Origin: AA29 sp041481445
GTDB taxonomy: Bacteria; Acidobacteriota; Vicinamibacteria; Fen-336
Length of the DNA: 10,837 bases
NCBI GenBank assembly: GCA_041481445.1
Contig: JBGPBV010000198.1
Coordinates: forward strand, 1-10,837
Reading direction: 5' to 3'
The translations under genes and the position numbers were made by a program. The notes under the pieces are model-generated. The model did not search any database, was not told where the DNA came from, and saw only the letters and a list, made by a program, of their open reading frames with translations. Within the stretch, counting starts at the first letter, position 1; each line of letters starts with the position of its first letter. Positions 7,552 to 10,837 of the stretch are shown here, in pieces.

Positions 7552-9873
7552 ATGCGCGTCGCCTCCGCCGCTTCCGTCTCCGTGCTCGTGGCCGGGCTGC
7601 TCGTCCCGATCGCGGCCGCCCCACAGGAGCCTGTGCCCCCTGCCGACGCCCGGCGTCCGATCGAGGAGCGCGTGGCCGACCTCCTCAAGCGCATGACGCT
7701 GGAAGAGAAGGTCGACCAGATCGCGGGAGGACGCTCGCTCGAGCGCGGCGTCATCGATCCCACCGGCCAGTTCACGGCCGCCAACTTCGAGCGCGCCCTC
7801 CAGGAGATGAACCGGCCGGCCGTGCGGCGCCTTCCGCGGGACTGGGCCGTCCTGCGCAACGCGCTCCAGCGCTACCGGCTCCAGAAGACGCGCCTGGGCA
7901 TCCCGACCCTCTTCTTCGGCGAAGCCCTCCACGGATACATGGCCCACTACGCCACGAGCTTCCCGCAGGCCATCGCGCTCGCCAGCACCTGGGATCCCGA
8001 CCTCGTGAAGCAGGTGTTCACGGCGGCGGGGGACGAGATGGCGTCGGCGGGCGCGAACCAGGCCTTCACGCCCGTGCTGGACCTCGCGCGCGATCCGCGC
8101 TGGGGACGCACGGAGGAGACCTACGGCGAGGATCCCTACCTCGTCTCCCGCATGGGCGTGGCCGCCATCCAGGGACTGCAGGGCCCGGGTCCCTTCGACC
8201 GCCATCACGTGATGGCGACCATGAAGCACTTCGCCGCCCACGGCGAGCCGGAGAGCGGCACCAACACCGCCCCCGCCAACTACTCGGAGCGGACGCTCCG
8301 CGAGACGTTCCTCGTGCCCTTCCGCGCCGCCGTCCAGGAGGCGGGCGTGGCCAGCGTCATGGCCTCCTACAACGAGATCGACGGCCTGCCCGCGCACGTG
8401 AATCCCTGGCTCCTGGACGAGGTCCTGCGCCAGGAGTGGGGCTTCCGCGGGCACGTGGTCTCGGACGGAAGCGGCCTGCAGATGCTCGTGGCCACGCACC
8501 AGGTGGCGGCGGACAACGCGGAGGCGGCGCGCAAGGCGCTGGCCGCGGGGGTGGACTTCGATCTCTCCGACGGCTCCGTCTACCGCACGCTCGTCGAGGA
8601 GGTGAAGGCGGGGCGCGTCCCGCCCGCCCAGGTCGACCGCGCCGTCTCGAGCATCCTGGCCGCGAAGCTCCGGCTCGGCCTGTTCGAGGACCCCCTGGTC
8701 GACCCCGCGTACACGGAGAGGATCACGAACTCTCCCGAGCACCGGAGGCTGGCCCTGAAGGCGGCCCAGGAGGCGATCGTCCTCCTCAAGAACGACGACG
8801 AGCTCCTCCCGCTCGACCTCGCGAAGCTCAAGACGATCGCGGTCATCGGCCCCAACGCCACCGACGTCCACCTCGGGGGTTACAGCCGCGATCCCGGCCG
8901 CGGCGTGAGCCCGCTCGACGGCATCCGCGCACGTGTCGGCGCGGCGGCGCGAGTGCTCCACGCCCAGGGGTGCCGCATCACGACCGGCAAGCAGGGATGG
9001 GACGGCTGGTACGAGGACAACAGCCAGCCGGCCGATCCGCACGCGCAGGAGACGAGCCTGCGCCAGGCGGAGGAGGCCGCGCGCAAGTCCGACGTCGCCC
9101 TGGTCTTCGTGGGCGAGACGGAGGCCACCAACCGCGAGGCCTGGTCGGAGTCGCACCTGGGCGATCGCGACTCCCTCGACCTGCTCGGCGCGCAGGACGA
9201 GCTGATCCGCCGCGTGGTGGAGACGGGCACGCCCACCGTCGTCTTCCTGATCGGCGGCCGTCCCCTCTCCATCAACTACGCGGCCGAGCACGTGCCCGCG
9301 ATCCTGGAGGGCTGGTACCTCGGCCAGGAGGGGGGGACGGCCATCGCGCAGGTGCTGTTCGGCGACGTCGTGCCCGGCGGCAAGCTGCCCATCACGTTCC
9401 CGCGCTCGGTCGGCCAGATCCCCGCGTACTACAACGCCAAGCCCTCGCGGAACCGGACCTACGTCTTCACCAGCCGCGAGCCGCTCTTCGCCTTCGGGCA
9501 CGGCCTGAGCTACACGACCTTCACGATGGACAACCTGCGGGTGGAGCCGGCGGAGATAGGGCCCGGGCAGACGGCGACGGTACGCGTGGACGTCGCGAAC
9601 ACCGGCCGCCGCGAGGGGGACGAGGTGGCCCAGCTCTACGTCCACCAGCGCGTGGCGACCTACACGCGGCCGGTCAAGGAGCTGCGCGGCTTCCGGCGCG
9701 TCCATCTCCGCCCGGGCGAGAAGACGACGGTGGAGCTCGCGCTCAAGCCGGAGGCGCTCGCCCTGGTCGGCGCGGACATGAAGCCGGTGGTGGAGCCGGG
9801 GGCCTTCGAGGTGATGGTCGGGCCCAGCTCGCGTCAGACCGCGAGCGTGGTCCTCACCGTGCGGGAGAAGTAG
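7552..9873 (+). CDS. GH3 beta-glucosidase / beta-xylosidase, secreted
   Basis: A 773-residue secreted family 3 hydrolase that removes beta-linked glucose or xylose from non-reducing ends with retention. The signal peptide spans 1-23 (hydrophobic core 9-20, ending IAAA). The N-terminal barrel domain covers about 37-385 with LDLARDPRWGRTEETYGEDP (177-196), MKHFAAHGEPESGTN (224-238) and the nucleophile Asp305 in VVSDGSG. The alpha/beta sandwich domain covers about 405-620 (AIVLLKNDDELLPL, LFGDVVPGGKLPITFP). The acid/base is probably Glu529, or Glu533, in the loop NREAWSESH. A C-terminal FnIII-like domain lies at about 675-755 (VANTGRREGDEVAQLYV). SDGSG is less usual than SDW/SDY after the nucleophile. 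The ATG at 7552 has AAGGA 6 bases ahead. With GH9 and GH31 it would complete hydrolysis of a glucan/xyloglucan. Its last 20 bases overlap the end of the opposing VCBS gene. Confidence 0.93.
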   Translation: MRVASAASVSVLVAGLLVPIAAAPQEPVPPADARRPIEERVADLLKRMTLEEKVDQIAGGRSLERGVIDPTGQFTAANFERALQEMNRPAVRRLPRDWAVLRNALQRYRLQKTRLGIPTLFFGEALHGYMAHYATSFPQAIALASTWDPDLVKQVFTAAGDEMASAGANQAFTPVLDLARDPRWGRTEETYGEDPYLVSRMGVAAIQGLQGPGPFDRHHVMATMKHFAAHGEPESGTNTAPANYSERTLRETFLVPFRAAVQEAGVASVMASYNEIDGLPAHVNPWLLDEVLRQEWGFRGHVVSDGSGLQMLVATHQVAADNAEAARKALAAGVDFDLSDGSVYRTLVEEVKAGRVPPAQVDRAVSSILAAKLRLGLFEDPLVDPAYTERITNSPEHRRLALKAAQEAIVLLKNDDELLPLDLAKLKTIAVIGPNATDVHLGGYSRDPGRGVSPLDGIRARVGAAARVLHAQGCRITTGKQGWDGWYEDNSQPADPHAQETSLRQAEEAARKSDVALVFVGETEATNREAWSESHLGDRDSLDLLGAQDELIRRVVETGTPTVVFLIGGRPLSINYAAEHVPAILEGWYLGQEGGTAIAQVLFGDVVPGGKLPITFPRSVGQIPAYYNAKPSRNRTYVFTSREPLFAFGHGLSYTTFTMDNLRVEPAEIGPGQTATVRVDVANTGRREGDEVAQLYVHQRVATYTRPVKELRGFRRVHLRPGEKTTVELALKPEALALVGADMKPVVEPGAFEVMVGPSSRQTASVVLTVREK

Positions 9874-10837
9874 GCGGAGACGCCGGCCGGACGACCTTCT
9901 GGTTCTCCCAGACCTCGAGCCAGTGGTCGGACGTGCCCTGGAGACGGAAGACCCCGGTCACGATGTCGACGTCGCCGTCGCCGTCCACGTCGCCGACGTC
10001 AAGCGTGGGATGGACGGGCGAGCCCGTCTCGATCGTGTGGCGCACGAACTTGCCCCGCGAGACCTGCTCGAGCCAGACGAGCGACGGCAGGCCCTCCGCC
10101 GCCTTGCCGCTGACCACGCCCGTGAACGCGGAGGCCACGATGTCGAGGTCGCCGTCGCCGTCGAGGTCCACCGCTACCGCGCGGTGGGCGCCGGCCAGGG
10201 TGGCGAGCGGATGCGGCTCGAAGCGCAGGTGGCCCTTGTTCTCCAGCCACTGGATGCCGTGGTAGGGCTTGAGGATGTCGTCGTCGAACATGTCGCCGTT
10301 CGTGACGAGGACGTCGAGGTCGCCGTCCTTGTCGAGGTCCACGAGCTGCATCCCCGAGGAGCCCCAGTTCGGGTGCGGGGCGGCATACAGCGTGCGCGGG
10401 GGACCGAACCCGCCGTTGCCGTCCCCGAGATAGGCCACCACCGCCTCGTGCTCCTGGGCGATCAGGGCCACGAGGTCCATCTTGCCGTCGCCGTCGATGT
10501 CGGCGGGCACCACGTGGATGGCGCCCGCGCGGCCGTCCAGCTTCACGCGGTCGAAGACGGGCTGGCTCCAGTCCGTCGTGCGGTTGCGCAGGAGGTCGAC
10601 CTCGCCCTTGACGTGCCAGCCGAACGCGGCGATCGCCAGGTCGAGCTTGCCGTCGCCGTCCACGTCGACCGCCTCGGCATCGGCCGTGCGCGGGAAGCCG
10701 CCGAGGGTGAGCGGCGCGTAACCGCCGCCGGCCAGCGCGAGCAGGACGAAGACGGCGCCCTTCTCGTGGTCGCCCGGAAAGAACTCGCCGAGGTCCGCGA
10801 CGATCAGGTCCTTCCGCCCGTCGCCGTCGAGGTCGGC
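9854..10837 (-). CDS. VCBS/FG-GAP propeller protein, paralog of the 5971-7509 protein (N-terminus outside window)
   Basis: The C-terminal 327 residues of a second propeller protein; the open frame continues past the right edge. All six DxDxDGxxD calcium loops are present, matching one for one those of the paralog. The two proteins share long identical or near-identical stretches: PHPNWGSSGMQLVDLD against PHPAWGSSGIQLVDLD, VLVTNGDM, LKPYH, WLEN, NRTTDW, AAFGW, and PSLVWLEQ. By comparison about 190 N-terminal residues are missing, which in the paralog carry the signal peptide and the CxxCH heme domain, so a heme domain here is expected but not seen. The C-terminal tail (KVVRPASPPTSPAR) is longer and proline-rich. 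The stop TGA at 9856-9854 lies inside the GH3 coding region, giving a 20-bp tail-to-tail overlap. Role unknown; the position next to GH3 suggests it belongs to the same polysaccharide system. Confidence 0.88.
   Translation of the reverse strand, partial: ADLDGDGRKDLIVADLGEFFPGDHEKGAVFVLLALAGGGYAPLTLGGFPRTADAEAVDVDGDGKLDLAIAAFGWHVKGEVDLLRNRTTDWSQPVFDRVKLDGRAGAIHVVPADIDGDGKMDLVALIAQEHEAVVAYLGDGNGGFGPPRTLYAAPHPNWGSSGMQLVDLDKDGDLDVLVTNGDMFDDDILKPYHGIQWLENKGHLRFEPHPLATLAGAHRAVAVDLDGDGDLDIVASAFTGVVSGKAAEGLPSLVWLEQVSRGKFVRHTIETGSPVHPTLDVGDVDGDGDVDIVTGVFRLQGTSDHWLEVWENQKVVRPASPPTSPAR
9965..10834 (-). repeat. Six degenerate calcium-loop repeats of the second propeller
   Basis: Six 27-base units encode the loops DLDGDGRKD (10834-10808), DVDGDGKLD, DIDGDGKMD, DLDKDGDLD, DLDGDGDLD and DVDGDGDVD (9991-9965). 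Number, order and spacing mirror those of the 5971-7509 gene, which supports gene duplication rather than independent repeat expansion. Confidence 0.8.

Noticed and set aside
7510..9705. Upstream in-frame extension of the cytochrome/VCBS protein through the region opposite GH3
   Set aside because: The frame happens to stay open, but the sequence is antisense to GH3 and shows no fold. The hydrophobic export signal and the Shine-Dalgarno place the start at 7509.
1..10837. tRNA, rRNA, insertion sequences, attachment sites
   Set aside because: Nothing resembling tRNA stems with CCA ends, rRNA segments, transposase motifs or terminal inverted repeats was recognised; nearly all the sequence is accounted for by protein genes.

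Overview
The window is very GC-rich coding DNA (two thirds or more G+C by eye) with tightly packed genes, no RNA genes and no mobile elements. It looks like part of a plant-polysaccharide (hemicellulose, most plausibly xyloglucan) utilization locus of a Gram-negative soil-type bacterium. The TonB-dependent receptor with an N-terminal carboxypeptidase-regulatory-like domain and no SusD partner, together with the cytochrome/VCBS-propeller proteins, is the style of Acidobacteriota. That taxonomic placement is inference from family content, not from a marker gene.

Layout, left to right: (1) 1-1484, minus: N-terminal 494 residues of a TonB-dependent outer-membrane receptor, running off the left edge. 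(2) 1485-1697: a 213-bp divergent control region, visibly more AT-rich than the rest. It holds a good sigma70-type promoter for the receptor, two palindromes of the LacI-family/cre type, and a TAGAAT box just ahead of the next gene. (3) 1698-3464, plus: GH9 cellulase/endoglucanase with an N-terminal Ig-like domain. (4) 3478-5889, minus: GH31 enzyme of the alpha-xylosidase (YicI) type, tail-to-tail with GH9. (5) 5971-7509, minus: secreted c-type heme domain fused to a six-repeat FG-GAP/VCBS calcium-binding propeller, probably co-transcribed with GH31. (6) 7552-9873, plus: secreted GH3 beta-glucosidase/beta-xylosidase, divergent from (5) with only 42 bp between the start codons. (7) 9854-10837, minus: a second VCBS-propeller protein, clearly a paralog of (5), overlapping the 3' end of GH3 by 20 bp and cut by the right window edge.

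How the genes fit together: GH9 would cut the beta-1,4-glucan backbone, GH31 would remove alpha-linked xylose from the non-reducing end, GH3 would remove beta-linked glucose (or xylose), and the receptor would import oligosaccharides. GH9 + GH31 + GH3 + a TonB-dependent transporter is the core enzyme set of known Bacteroides xyloglucan loci. Here the genes alternate in strand instead of forming one operon, no SusD is seen, and two cytochrome/propeller-type proteins of unknown role are interleaved. Those proteins and the pair of LacI-type operators are the most interesting parts of the window.
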